From: Anagrus nilaparvatae
Taxonomy: Eukaryota; Arthropoda; Insecta; Hymenoptera; Mymaridae
Direction: 5' to 3'
DNA: 64,000 nt
Assembly: GCA_022575985.1 (NCBI GenBank)
Contig: JAKSXM010000269.1
Location: 1,736,001 to 1,800,000 of the forward strand
Below, piece by piece: positions 31,640-43,315 of the stretch. The notes under the pieces are model-generated. The model did not search any database and was not told where the DNA came from. It was given only the letters and a program-made list of their open reading frames with translations. Numbering within the stretch: position 1 is the stretch's first letter; each line of letters begins with the position of its first letter. Position numbers and translations under genes: made by a program.

Positions 31640-32060
31640 CAAAAGACATTTAAAAATTCTAATGTTAATATTGTATATGTTCTACATATTTTTTTATGTT
31701 ATCTATTGAATTTTTAAATTTGTAATGTAAACCGTTACAATCACTCATTCTATTCATTGTATTATCAAAAAATTCAATATTAAACATTTCAGAAAATTGT
31801 CTTTTTGTTTTGTTTCTTTCCCTATCAATTATTTTCACATTTTTAAAATCCATAGATTTACATTTATTATTTAACATATGTGTATAAAACGCTGATTTTT
31901 TATTATATTTTTTTATACCTTTTTCATGTTCATCAACTCTAATTTTAAGTTTTCTTTTACTTTGACCAAATTATATACAATCACAACACCAGTATCGAAT
32001 AAGAATAAATAGTTTAAAAATTTAACTGATATACAAATTCCAGATTAGGTTATTGATACG
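31640..32060 (-). pseudogene. Penelope-like element, GIY-YIG 3' fragment
   Basis: The minus strand carries MDFKNVKIIDRERNKTKRQF and further sequence nearly identical to that encoded at 40.18-40.48 kb. The upstream GIY-YIG core (..VVIVYN..GQSKRKLKIRV) is partly in another frame. Endonuclease and RT parts upstream are missing, cut by the LINE whose poly(A) end starts at 32142. Confidence 0.75.
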
Positions 32061-32439
32061 TTATCATTAAAATTTAACATATGATATTATAAGCAAAATA
32101 AAAAGAAGATCATTATACATTGTAAATAAAAATATTCAATATTTTTTTTTTTTTTTTTTTTTTTGCACACTGGCAGAGAGGTGAGAATGCGTTACGCACG
32201 AATAGAACCCGCTGTTCTGAACAGTGTCGGACTCAATGATGGCAAGGCACTCTGCAATGAATGCATTGCCCCATGTTTACCGACTAAACTCACCCCTCAT
32301 CATATCTTATACTAGTCAGCCCGGAACCGTTTATCACATTACATCGGGTTGACTTAAGGCCATGTATCTTCTTTGGTTGAAGATCCTTCCATCCATTAAT
32401 CCTTTCTTTCTCCTTTTTGTTATTTCACCATGTCGTCAA

Positions 32440-32476
32440 CTAGATAAATAAGTAAGTTTATAAATAAATAAATATA

Positions 32477-32507
<31 letters not shown>

Positions 32508-32532
32508 GTATATAAATAAATAAATAAATAGA
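32440..32532. repeat. (TAAA)n-type tract in LINE 3' UTR
   Basis: Runs of AAATAAATAAATA interspersed with TATA occupy the 3' UTR. A longer version is present at 47018-47135 in the second LINE copy. It makes Tyr/Leu/Ile-rich pseudo-ORFs on the minus strand. Confidence 0.85.
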
Positions 32533-32617
32533 TATCCTTGTACGTCCTACATTGTCCCCTCTTTGGTGCCGCGTGCAAAAACTGTCCATCTCGGTCGCTT
32601 CTACACACGGCTCCTAG

Positions 32618-35591
32618 TTAGGGTGTCGTCAATAGCTTTTTAGTTCTCAGAATATCCTCCACGAGCCTTGCAACAGCACTCCATCCTTCTTCATTTTGAA
32701 GCTTTCTTTCAACGACATTGTCAGGCATAATGTCCCCTATTTCCGCCTCCAATTCCCTCCTTTTGATCACCCACCGATCGCAACGAAAAAACGTGTGATA
32801 CGCATCATCGCGTTTGCCGGGAAAACACATTCGGAACTTCCAACTTTGCCCATCCTGAAGAGATAAGACTGAAAAAGCCCGTGTCCACTGAGAAACTGGG
32901 TCAAGAAGTAATTCACTTCCCCACGTTCTCTCTGGATTCATGGAGCGACATCTTTTATGAGACGCCTGGTCCATGCGCTGTCTGTGTGATCCTTCCAGAG
33001 CGTCTGCCACTCCAGCATCACATCCCTCCTAACTTTCGCTTTGATACGGTCGACGTCGCCTTCATTTTTTCTATCATAAATAAGTTTACGCTCTTTGGCG
33101 AGGAGCTTAATTGGGATAATACCTGCGATAACAAGGACTGCCGCTTCCGAGACAGTCCTGTACGCGCAAGAAACCCTCAGAGCACCTTGCCTGACATACA
33201 TATCCTTGTCTAACGCCTTCCCCCAAATTTCTGCTCCATACAATAGGATGGAGTGAGTTACAGACATTAGTAGCTTCCTCTTGCTGGACTTCGGGCCGTT
33301 CATATTTGACATCAGCCTGCTCAGGGCTTGCGTCGTGGTACCTGCCTTCTTGACCCTTTGGGAGATGTGCTCCCAATAAGTCAGCTTCGTATCCAGAGTT
33401 ATCCCTAGATATTTAACGAACCTTTTTATCTCTATGACAGTATCCTCGTCGATTCGTATCGGTATGACAGTTTGAATTTGCTTCCCCGTAAACATTACGA
33501 TCTCTGTCTTAGCAGCTGCAAGACTTAATCCATGCTCTTCCATCCATATATTTGTATTTACCATGCAAACGTTCAAGCTGTTCTGAGCCTGTTGTACGTT
33601 TCTTGCTATGATTACGAGAGCAATATCATCCGCATAACCTATCATGAAGCAGCCATCCGCTAGCTCCAGCCTCAGGATACCATCATATGAAATGTTCCAT
33701 AAGTCAGGTCCCAGTACCGAACTCTGAGCCGCGCCAGCTGTCACTTTCCTACTCCTTTTACCTTGTAGAGTCTCGTACAAGAGTACTCGGTCACTTAGGT
33801 AGCTCTTCATTACCCGCATCAAATATTTGGGTACTGCGAAGTCACTCAGTCCTTGCAGGAAGTCTGTCCACTTTGCCGAGTTAAATGCATTCTTGACATC
33901 AAGGGTAACCAAAAGAGTAATTTTACGAGAGTAATGATTACCCATTTAGGCCCTCGCTATCGCGTCAATGGCCTCCTTCACTGCCCCAATGGTGGACCGC
34001 CCCCGTCTAAAGTCATATTGTCGAAGAGATAAGTCTCCCGCTGCTTCTACAGCGTTTAAGATACGAGGTTGAAGCATCTTTTCGAAGCTTTTTCCCGCTG
34101 TATCCAAAAGTCCTAGTGGTCGCCAGTAGGATGGGAGTGTAGGATCACCCTTTCCTTTGCTGATAAGTACCAGTATTGCCTTTTTCCATCGCCTGCTAAA
34201 GACTCCTGTTCGGATGCATCTGTTGTACATCCTTAGCATCAATGATGGACACTCGTGTGCAGCTAATCTTATAATCTCGGCTGGTATACCGTCTGGGCCG
34301 GGAGCTTTCTTAATTCTAAGGGAGTCAACGGCAGCGAACAGCTCTTCTTGCGTAAAGTCCGGGATATCCTTCACATTGATGTTATCCTCTTGATTCACTC
34401 TTGTCGGGTGCGTCGGAAATAGGGCATCAACGTCTGTTTTTGCCTCCTCTTCGTGCATTAGCGAGCTGGCCGCGAAGCCCCTCAGCTTCTTCGTAACTAT
34501 CTTGAAGCCAAGTCCCCAGGGGTCGTTGTCAACTTCAATACATAGCTTCCTTTCACAGCGAATTTTGCTGGTGTTGATCGCCTGCTTTAAGGATCGCTTA
34601 ACTTCTTTGTGAACGTTCATGAGTTCTCTTGCTTCTCCGCGGGACTTTTCTCTAGTTGCTCTTCTTCGCGTCTTGTGGCTTTGTCTGCGGAGCTCTGCAA
34701 TTTCTGGGTTCCACCAGTACACAGGTGGGTTCTTTCCATTGAACCTTTTTCGAGCCATGGAAGCATCACAGGCTTTCTTAATCAGCGTCATTACTTCGGA
34801 TACTAGTTTCTCCGCGTCTTTCTTACTTCCTACTCTGCGGGGATTCGCTAGAATTGCCCCTTGTCCCATCGATAAAACTTGTATGAATCGTTCTTTATTC
34901 AGCTTATTGAAGTTCCAACCTCTTGGTTTCGGCCTATATGCCTCGCCGGGAGGCTGTCGTTCGTGCTGGTTTTCAAACGAAATATACTGGTGGTCGCTCG
35001 CTATAAAATCTTCCATGATGTGCCAGTTATTCACTCTTGTGCTCAGGCCTTCAGATGCGAAAGACACGTCAATTATCGTCTCGTTATAGCCGGCCCTTCT
35101 AAAGGTAGTGGTGTTACCCACGTTCAAGACAACGAGTCCCAGCCTGGATACCATTTCAAGGGTCGCCGCCCCTTTTGAGTCAGTGTAGGGCATGCCCCAG
35201 TCAACAGCCTTGGCGTTAAAATCGCCTGCAACAATTATGTTTCTACCCGCATCTCTCACAAAGTCTTCTATGCCTAACAATTTCATATAATACTCCTGTC
35301 TAGGTCCAGTCGGCGTAAGGTAGCAGCTCACGTAAGTTATAGTTTTACTTCTAACCCACACAAAGCCCCTATCTCTTCGTGATGCTTCTACTGGTACTTT
35401 TTCTTGATTAGCGATCCAAATAGCTGCTGTTCCGAGTTCGTCGTCGAACCAGGTAGCTGGATTTGGATTGCCCCCTCAGTACTGCTCGCTGATGATCCAA
35501 AGGTCTGCCTTGATCTCTCTCTCTGAGTTTGATAAATAAGCTGGTTTGCAGTCCAGCTTCTGTGCATGTTTCCTTGGACCACCTTGATCAT
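32618..35591 (-). pseudogene. R1-clade ORF2: endonuclease, reverse transcriptase, zinc motif
   Basis: ORF2 starts at the ATG at 35591, which overlaps the ORF1 stop (ATGA). The N-terminal part is an APE-type endonuclease: VVQGNMHRS, IIVAGDFNAKAVDWG, and ASDHQYISFE with catalytic Asp/His. The RT follows, with KKAPGPDGIPAEII, LISKGKGDP, LLVTLDVKNAFNSAKW (palm Asp), the GAAQSSVLGP segment (normally QGS) and GYADDIALVI (catalytic YADD). The C-terminus has a CCHC-type remnant ending AYHTFFRC. Lesions are a frameshift at about 35360-35550, an in-frame stop at 33946-33948 and a frameshift at about 32940-33010. The palm aspartates are kept, so decay is recent. Confidence 0.88.
35588..35591 (-). promoter_or_regulatory. 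ATGA stop-start overlap between ORF1 and ORF2
   Basis: On the minus strand the last codons of ORF1 run AGAAAATGATCAAGG: TGA ends ORF1 and ATG starts ORF2. SART1, another R1-clade LINE, uses a UAAUG overlap for termination-reinitiation. The same logic may apply here. Confidence 0.7.
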
Positions 35592-35790
35592 TTTCTGATT
35601 GCTTTTTGGAACTCAGAGCACTTCCTAGAACCTGGGAAGTGTTTAAGCTCTTTTTCCTTTAATTTGGCAGCTTTGCACAGGAAGCATTGAAGCTTCCCTG
35701 TACATTCTACTACCTTGTGGTTTCCCATCCCACATTTAAAGCATAGTTTGCTTCGATCGGGTCCTTTGCAATTACCTGCTATGTGGCCAT

Positions 35791-37843
35791 TAGACTGCCA
35801 AAAAAAAAATCGACTTTTCGATTTTTTAAGGTGCTCAAGCGTTTTTGGATGTCATTTAATGAAAAAAAAATTCTACGTAAACCGCATCTAAAAATATTTA
35901 GTCGTTTGACAGCGCCAAAGCATTTTCGATTTTTGAAAATGGGCTCAGGAACGTCGGGAGGGCCTAAAGCTACTAAACTTAAAAGGCAACATAAAAACAA
36001 AATTTTGGGGGGTATTTCATAGTTTTTTTTGTCGTTAAAAACGATGGAATCATTTATTTTTAATTATTTTTCAAGGGAAAAAGTTATGAGCTAATTTCAG
36101 TGGTAAAAATATCAAAAATTGGACAGTTTTTGACGTCAAAAACTTGCTGCGGACTAAAAAATGTATAGAAATTATTTTCAAAGGGCATCCCGCATGTTTT
36201 TTGGGTCACTAAAAACGATGAAATTGGTTATTTTTATTTATTCTTGACGGATTCAGAGTTATGGGCCAAATATTGTAGTTTGAATTTCCGAATTCAGCAT
36301 TTTTTTGAGTTAAATGACTGTCAAACGTGCAGAGAACTTTTCCGAACCTCTAGAAAGGTAAATTATCATATTTTTGTGTTTTTCTAACTAGCGCAGAATT
36401 AATTGCTTAGATTTTTTTAAGGTTGCTAGTTTAGTTCTGTGTTACCCCAATGTCATAAAATATGGTTTTCAGGCAATTTTCCAAACAATGCTGTCATCTT
36501 GCAATTCAACCAAAATACTTCCAGTTGGTCTCATTTTTTTTGCATAAAATACACCTTACAATCCCCGTAATCAGCAATTTTTCAGTATCGATTCTCTCAT
36601 TGTAATAGTTAATAAACCAAATGCCCATTTTCGGCCCTAAATGACCAATTTTTAAGTTGCTACAAAAATTGATATTTTTATTAAAAATAGTTCTTATAGG
36701 TCTCAAAAATTTTGTACAAACTTTAAGTTTCCAAAATTTTTTTACTTCTTTGTTTTCAATTTTCCTTTTAGCAAATATGATAATTTAAAGACAGAGTCTC
36801 AATTTGAGGTTTAAAAAAACAATGATACTTTTATCATTAAATTTGTATAACCATATCTCGGAAATATTTAAAGCTAAAAGGATGAGTAAGAAATTTTTGG
36901 AAACTTAGAACTTACAAAAAGTTATTGTAAAAAAATTAATCTCAATTTTATCGAAAATTAAAATTTTAGCACCAATTTAAAAATTGGTCATTTAGGGCCG
37001 AAAATGGGCATTTGATTTATTAACTATTACGATGAGAGAATCGGTGATGAAAAATTGCCGATTACGGGGATTGAAAGATGTATTTTATGCAAAAAAAATA
37101 AGACCAATTGGAAATATTTTGGTTGAATTGCAAGATGACAACATTATTTGGAAAATTGCCTGAAAACCATATTTTATGACATTGTGGTAAAACTGAACTA
37201 AACTAGCACCCTTAAAAAAATCTTAGCAATGAATTCTGCGCTAGTTAGAAAAAGACAAAAATATGATAATTTACCTTTTTAGAGGTTCAGAAAAGTTATC
37301 TGTACGCTTGACAGCCATTTAACTCAAAAAAATGCTAAATTTGGAAAATCAAGCTACAATATTTGGCTCATTACTCTGAATCCGTCAAGAATAAATAAAA
37401 ATAACCAATTTTATCGTTTTTAGTGACCCAAAAAACATGCAGAATGCCCTTTTAAAATAATTTCTAAACATTTTTTAGTCAGCAGCAAGTTTTTGACGTC
37501 AAAAACTGTCCAATTTTTGATATTTTTACCACTGAAATTAGCTCATAACTTTTTCCCTTAAAAAAATAATTCAAAATAGATGATTCCATTGTTTTTAGCG
37601 ACCAAAAAAACTATAAAATACCCCCCGAAATTTTATTTTTATGTTGCCTTTTAAATTTAGTAGCTTTAGTCCCTCCCGACGTTCCTGAGCCCATTTTCAA
37701 AAATCGAAAATGCTTTGGCGCTGTCCAACGACTAAATATTTTTAAATGCGGTTTATGTAGAACTTATTTTTTCATTAAATGGCATCCAAAAACGCTTGAG
37801 CACCTTAAAAAATCGAAAAGATGATTTTTTTTTTGGCAGTCTA
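35791..37843. mobile_element. hAT-like 2.05-kb foldback inside LINE ORF1
   Basis: The ends TAGACTGCC and GGCAGTCTA are inverted, and arms of about 1 kb mirror each other, for example GTGCTCAAGCGTTTTTGGAT near both ends. The flanks are exact 8-bp duplications, GTGGCCAT at 35783-35790 and 37844-37851. On the minus strand this is ATGGCCAC, which fits the hAT consensus nTnnnnAn. Removing the element and one duplication restores the ORF1 zinc knuckle. No transposase is present. The frames at 35779-36022 and 36506-36706 are arm sequence, not genes. A diverged arm-like piece occurs at about 60180-60420. Confidence 0.88.
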
Positions 37844-39105
37844 GTGGCCATACGCTAAACATCTGAAGCATCTAAGCGGAGTTGCCTGTAGTCTTACTCT
37901 ACAACTGCCCAAGCCTAGCTTAATGCTGCCTTTCTTTATCAGCTTGAATGCCGCCTTCTCGTCCAGCTCGACCGTGGCTGATCTCTGTTCCCGAATATTA
38001 GGTTGAGATAGCTTCACCATGATCGGGCCGGTTTGCTTTACAACGTCTTTCAAGACTACCTCTACTTCCTTTCTTGTTGTAAGGCAATCGATGTCCCGAA
38101 TCTGAAGAGTTCGGCGTGGTGTCAGACATGTGACATTCACGCTCTCTCCCATTGTTGCCTTAACTGCCTCAAAAAAGGCTGTATGCCCTTCTGCTTTTCC
38201 TCGCATCTCGATCAATACGTTACCAGCTTGGGTTTTCCGAACTGCACAGATGTTAGTTGCAGTGGCTTCTCCTATAACGCTCTTCTTGATCTGCTTCAAG
38301 ACATCGGCGTACGCTCTCCCTTCTGGTAGCTTAATCGCGACTGCTTTGTCTCTAGCTCTGGGAAGCTTCGCTTTCCCATTGGCGTTTCCTTTCTTTTTAT
38401 TTCTTTTTCCTTCCTTCTTTTCTCTCTCTGCCTTTTTTCTTTTCTTCCTCCTGTTCCTTCGACCAGTGAACTCTTGAAAGTCCTCATTGTCTGCGGAAGG
38501 AGTTTGGGTGGGTCCCAGCATATTATCTCCATTTCTTTCCGCTGCTACCACTTTTTCATCTGTTAGCCTTATCAGTGAAACAGTAGCTCTAGGGAGCGTT
38601 CGCGGATTGGTTGCCCTGGTAGCTGAGAGTTGTTTTGCCGCAGATGCAGCAGAATTGGCTTTCACTCCCAAATTTTTTGAGCTCTTTTCACCTGCAGACT
38701 TTTTTGAGGGAATCTGTTTTCCACTATCATTTTCCTCTTCCGAGTTTTTTCGGACCCTTTTCTTTGTATGTTTAGCGGCTTTAGTTTGCTCGCTAATATA
38801 CTGCTTAAATTCAGTTTCGATGGCGAGGACTTCTCGGGCTTGCATACCCTTAATTGTCTTTAACATGCTTAGATTATTCTTGAAAAGCCTAACACCATCT
38901 TGGATTACCATCGAAATGTTAGTCTGCATTTTAATCTTATCCTCCATCTGTTCAACGCAAGTAAGCATCTCATCATAGAACTTCTCGATGGTCGCATGAC
39001 ATGTGTTCAGGTTTGTGACGTTTTTGCCAATTGAAGTACTGGCAAAAGTCGCCTGAACAATATCGCTTTCTTGGTCTCCATCTACGATTTCACAGTCCAT
39101 GTCCT

Positions 39106-40512
39106 GTGTAGAAAATATTCATAATAAACATCATATTAGCATTAATGATAAAATATTAAAATATAAATTAGAAGAAACAAAAAAATTTATGAAGAATAAT
39201 AAAGACATTTTGTTTACTAGAGCTGATAAAGGTAATATAACTTTAGCAATTAAGGATGAGAAATATATTGAAAAGATGGAGGGTGAATTAAATAACTCTG
39301 AAAGGTATGAAAAAATAGAACATGATCCAAGCAATGAATTAAAAAATAGAGTACAAAAATATTTTAAAAAATGGCAAAAATTAGGTGTATTTGATTGGGA
39401 TGATGCGTTTCAAAATGTTAAAGTTAATGTAGAAAGTAAAGTATTAGCTTATGCTTATGGATTAATTAAAGCACGTAAAGAGAGTGATGATTTCCCTGTA
39501 AGAATAGTAATATCATGCATAAATAGCTTCATATATGAGTTTCATAAAGAACTTTCTATATTTATCAATAAATATCTCAAAAAACTGGTAGCTTCAGTAA
39601 AGAATAGTTATCAATTAAAAACTATTATGGATAACATAGTTGTACCTGAAAATTATGAATTTATATCTTTAGATGTAGTTGCAATGTATCCAAACCTTCC
39701 ACATTATTTAATAAAAGAAGTATTAAGTAGAAAATGGTATCTACTTTGTAATAGAATTATACCTTTAACTAAAGATGATTTTTTAGATGGGATACAATTT
39801 TTATTAAATTCAACATTTTTTAAGTTCAATAACAAATATTATAAGCAAATATTCGGTGCTCCAATAGGTTTTTATACTAGCCCTTGGTTAGGAGAATTAG
39901 TATTTGAAGCTTTGGAAACTAATGCACTTAATAAATTAAACAGTAGCAATGGAATAAATAATTTAACTATAGATAATTTTAATAATCAAGTTTTTCTAAA
40001 AAAGATATGTAGATGATTGTATTTTATTGGTTGATAAAGATAAAAAAGTTAAAATATTAAAGGCGTTCAATGGTTTTAATAAATATTTGCAATTCACCAT
40101 TGAAGAGGAAAATATTAACAGTTAAATTTTTAAACCATTTATTCTTATTCGATTCTGGTGTTGTGATTGTATATACATTGGTCAAAGTAAAAGAAAACTT
40201 AAAATTAGAGTTGATGAACATGAAAAAGATATAAAAAAATGTAATAAAAAATCAGCATTGTATACACATATGTGAAATAATAAATGTAAATCTATGGATT
40301 TTAAAAATGTGAAAATAATTGATAGAGAAAGAAACAAATCAAAAAGACTATTTTCTGAAATGTTTAATATTGAAAATAATATTGACAATACAATGAATAG
40401 AATGAGTGATTGTAATGGTTTACATTACATTTTTAAAAATTCGATAGATAACAAAAAAATATGTAGAATATATACAATATTATCTATTCTGAACACAAGG
40501 AACACTTATCCA
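39106..40512 (+). pseudogene. Penelope-like element: RT and GIY-YIG
   Basis: The open frame 39099-40016 holds NKDILFTRADKGNITLAI, DFPVRIVISCINS, EFISLDVVAMYPNLP (palm motif A with Asp) and FGAPIGFYTSP (motif B). YVDDCILLVDK (motif C with both Asp) follows in the next frame after a one-base shift at about 40005. After a stop at 40123 the GIY-YIG nuclease appears, as CIYIGQSKRKLKIRVDEHEKD split by frames, then further conserved sequence to about 40480. The 5' part before the RADKGN block is missing. RT followed by GIY-YIG is the diagnostic order of Penelope-like elements. Confidence 0.88.
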
Positions 40513-40587
40513 CAAAAAAATTATCATTGATAAAAAAAAATATTTGCGAAATTTAAAAACTTACCTTGCTGTACTTTAACGATTTAT

Positions 40588-40745
40588 CTGAAAAAAACAA
40601 TTTTCATAATAAACATCATATTAGCATTAATGATAAAATATTATATTATAAATTAGAAAAAACAAAAAAATTTATGAAAAATAATAAAGACATTTTGTTT
40701 ACTAGAGCTGATAAAGGTAATATAACTATAGCAAGTTGCTTCACC
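40588..40745 (+). pseudogene. Second Penelope-like 5' fragment
   Basis: This repeats 39115-39250 almost exactly (NKHHISINDKIL, then the NNKDILFTRADKGNITIA part) and then breaks off into unrelated sequence. Together with 39106-40512 it gives a partial head-to-tail arrangement, which Penelope-like elements often show. Confidence 0.8.
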
Positions 40746-42141
40746 TTTTGTTGCTTCACCAACTGTTAAAAAAAGCCACAAAAAATTCACATGATATTAC
40801 TGAAAAAATTTGGAGAGTTCTCAAAATTATCCATCAATAAAACAAAAAAATAAGCTTAATTCCTTGCTTAAAAAAAAATTAAAAATTTGAATATTTTGAC
40901 AACGTTATTCTTCAAATCTATTTAGAAACTGCTTTTAGGTAGGTTAAATTAAACGATAAATATAAAAAATTTCGAAAACGCACATGCAGCATTTTTGGCT
41001 TGTTACGAGAGACTGACAGTTGCCTAAAAGGAGTTTAAAATAATCACTGTACTCATTTTAGGACCTCAGAAGGTCGTTAGTCGAAATTTTATTAATTATT
41101 CTTGAAAAAATTTTATTTGTTTAATCATTTTAGCTACAGTTTCTAACTATCGCTAAAAACTTTCGTAAACGGGGTAGTTTTTTCGATGTAAGGGGTTTTC
41201 CCAATTCTCCTGCCATTTTGGGACCCAAATTTGGTTTCAAATAGCCAAAATACCTACAGAGAATCATTTTTTAAACCATTTGCCATCAGACTATCTGGAC
41301 CCTTCACGTTTAAACTCAAGGAGATTAAAATGTTTGCTTATTTACAACATTTTAGGGTAAAAGTGATTTTAAAGATTAGGCCATATTTAAAAAAAGAAAA
41401 TTGCTGCTGAATTAAATTGAAAACTTATTTTTCATATAAAACACGCAATACATAGTATAATGGTTACAATGGCTACTATTACAATGTATTAAAATGTATT
41501 AAAATTAAAAAATAAAAAAATTGTATGTTTACATTTTTTATGCCCAAAACATTTTCTATACATGTTTTCTTTTATTAAAATGTATTTTTATCTATTTACG
41601 TATAGTTAGTTTAATAAAATACATAAAGAAATCAAATTAAAAACAAATTTTACTCCTGTATTATCTGGAGGCGCTAATTTTGGAATGGCACAATTTTTCT
41701 CAAAAAGTGCCAATAGTGGCTCTTAAAATAAAAAATTTTAAATAAAATTTTAGCTTAATGATTCCGTCGCCTGGTTCTAAAACAGTGCTCAATGTTTGAA
41801 GTAAGATTTTATAGGTGATCCTCCATAAAAGCCTACACCTTGCTAGCTAATTATAATAAAAATTTGTCCGGTTACACTCATACTTTATTCCCAGATACTC
41901 GCAATTTTTTATCAATCATTGCAATTGTTAATTCAAAAACAAGCAAATTCAGTGAGTTTTAGCAATATGGTTCCACACGCGTAAAATAAGTTGTTACGAA
42001 TAAAATATGAATTTATTTAATTACAAACCTTGTAATAATTAAAGAAAATTTTAAATATTATTGAACTGTAATGTGACGTTACCTCTTATTTTAATTTAAG
42101 TCAATTTTATTTAATTTTTAATTTTTAACTGTTCTGTATAG
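40746..42141. other. Host intron 5, right end, no gene seen
   Basis: AT-rich sequence without recognisable coding or terminal repeats, ending at the CTGTATAG acceptor of exon 6. Confidence 0.55.
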
Positions 42142-42479
42142 AACCTGAGGAAACTATAGCTGAGCCGGCAGGAGTAGATACCACCCAAGTAGCAGTAAAA
42201 AGTACTATTGATGGTAATGTAGAGCTAGAAAGTACTGCATCTACTCTTCCATCTGCGCCATCAAAAATAAAAATTAATATTTCAAAAACCATAGCGACAT
42301 CAAAAGATCTTGAAGAATGCCGTGAAAAAAATATTGAAATAGATAAAAAGGAAAATATTCAAGTTAATACACAAATAATTCCAGCTTCAGTAAAATTAAA
42401 TCTTCAAGGTAGAAAGCTTGCGAATTTACCTATTGTAGAAAAAGATGAAGATTTATCAGCACTTTGTTCTATTATGTGA
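42142..42479 (+). CDS. Host gene exon 6, C-terminus
   Basis: After a CTGTATAG acceptor the 338-nt exon is open in the phase left by exon 5 and ends at TGA 42477-42479. The peptide (about residues 280-391) starts EPEETIAEPAGVDTTQ, has Ser/Thr/Pro-rich text (ESTASTLPSAPSKIKI), a K/E-rich charged part and a short conserved-looking tail: NLQGRKLANLP, then EDLSALCSIM. The last ten residues may be a docking tail. Splice phases across all six exons agree. AATAAA motifs just after the stop could serve polyadenylation. The protein family is unknown to me; acidic, SUMO-site-bearing composition suggests a chromatin-associated role, as a guess only. Confidence 0.8.
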
Positions 42480-42960
42480 ATAAATAAATTGTAAATAATC
42501 ATTTTTTTATAAGATGCATATATTCACCTTGTAAAATAGCGAAAAAAGTGTTTTAACTAAAGACTCAAACAAATTTTTTAAGTAATGTGAAAGAATAATG
42601 TTAATTTTGAATGTTTGTACATAATTGCACAATGTTTGTAAATATTTTATTGCAATAATCGTTATTTGAGTTTAAGTATTTAAGTGTTTATAAGAAAAAA
42701 ATATTTTCTTATATAAAAATCATTATAACAAAATTCTTTTAAAATTTTTTTCCTTCAAATCTTAAATCAATGTTAAAAAAGTTTTAAAATATAGCTTGAA
42801 TTTTAATTAAAATACATTAAATGTGCACAGGTTGGCAACTGTATCTTTTGAATTTAAAAACAATAAAAATAAAACATATTTTTCCTTAAACCTTTTGTTT
42901 TAATATTATGGAGACTTAGGATATAAACATTAATTTCTCAGAGTTGCAAAATCACAGGCC
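42480..42960 (+). other. Host gene 3' UTR and downstream flank
   Basis: Two AATAAA hexamers lie directly after the stop (from 42479) and another is at about 42860-42866. No further coding frame. Confidence 0.5.
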
Positions 42961-43315
42961 ACAAAAAAAACTTATAACCGGTTTGTGTAAACACAACTGA
43001 AAAGTATGGAACATGTTTACTTACATCTGGGGGCTAGGTGTAATGCAAATGTTACGAAACATTAGAATACGATTCGATATTTTTATAATTTCTAATGATC
43101 ACCTTTACCAGATGTTAAGATTCTAATCCAAACGATTCTCATTCCCTAAACGCATATTAATCAAGGTCCCTAACTCGAAATTATTCTAACCTAAAATCGG
43201 ACATATTTGCCTCCCCCCTAAATCCGACACTTTTGCCCCCCCCCCCTTGATTTTCAGTTTTCTAGGGTACCCCGTCCCTATTAACATGTTCCTTGTTAAA
43301 AGGTTTCTGTAGTTG
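42961..43315 (-). repeat. Inverted copy of the 4.1-kb dispersed repeat
   Basis: ATAACCGGTTTGTGTAAACA near the start and the C-runs (CCCCCCCCCC) with GGTACCCCG near the end match 4095-4425 in reverse orientation. Confidence 0.6.

Larger units (their letters stand above)
35588..39098 (-). pseudogene. R1-clade ORF1 (gag-like, zinc knuckles), split by insertion
   Basis: The first part (39098-37852) begins MDCEIVDGDQESDI, with a coiled-coil-like N-terminus and a strongly basic KRKKAEREKKEGKRNKKK stretch near its middle. It ends at the first zinc knuckle, CFRCLAYGH. The rest (35790-35588) continues with the missing Cys of knuckle 1, then CFKCGMGNHKVVEC and a third CFLC..H..C. Without the insertion at 35791-37843 the two halves join in frame. 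ORF1 binds element RNA in related LINEs. Its TGA overlaps the ORF2 ATG. Confidence 0.85.
32142..39105 (-). mobile_element. R1-clade non-LTR retrotransposon, near full length
   Basis: On the minus strand ORF1 (gag-like) and ORF2 (endonuclease-RT) are followed by a 3' UTR with a (TAAA)n tract (about 32440-32530) and a poly(A) end at 32164-32142. The endonuclease type, order and C-terminal zinc motif place it with R1/I-type LINEs. A 2-kb hAT-like foldback splits ORF1. The 5' end meets Penelope-type sequence at about 39105, so any 5' UTR is nearly absent and the copy may be slightly truncated. A second partial copy is at 46720-47840. Confidence 0.85.

Noticed and set aside
32420..32608. Tyr/Leu/Ile-rich minus-strand frame resembling a membrane protein
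   Set aside because: It is a translation of the (TAAA)n tract in the LINE 3' UTR; the same artefact recurs at 46978-47214.
34157..35178. Plus-strand frames of 65-156 codons
   Set aside because: Antisense of LINE ORF2; no independent motifs.
38033..38978. Plus-strand open frames of 98-163 codons
   Set aside because: These are antisense shadows of the LINE ORF1, whose coding sense is clear on the minus strand.
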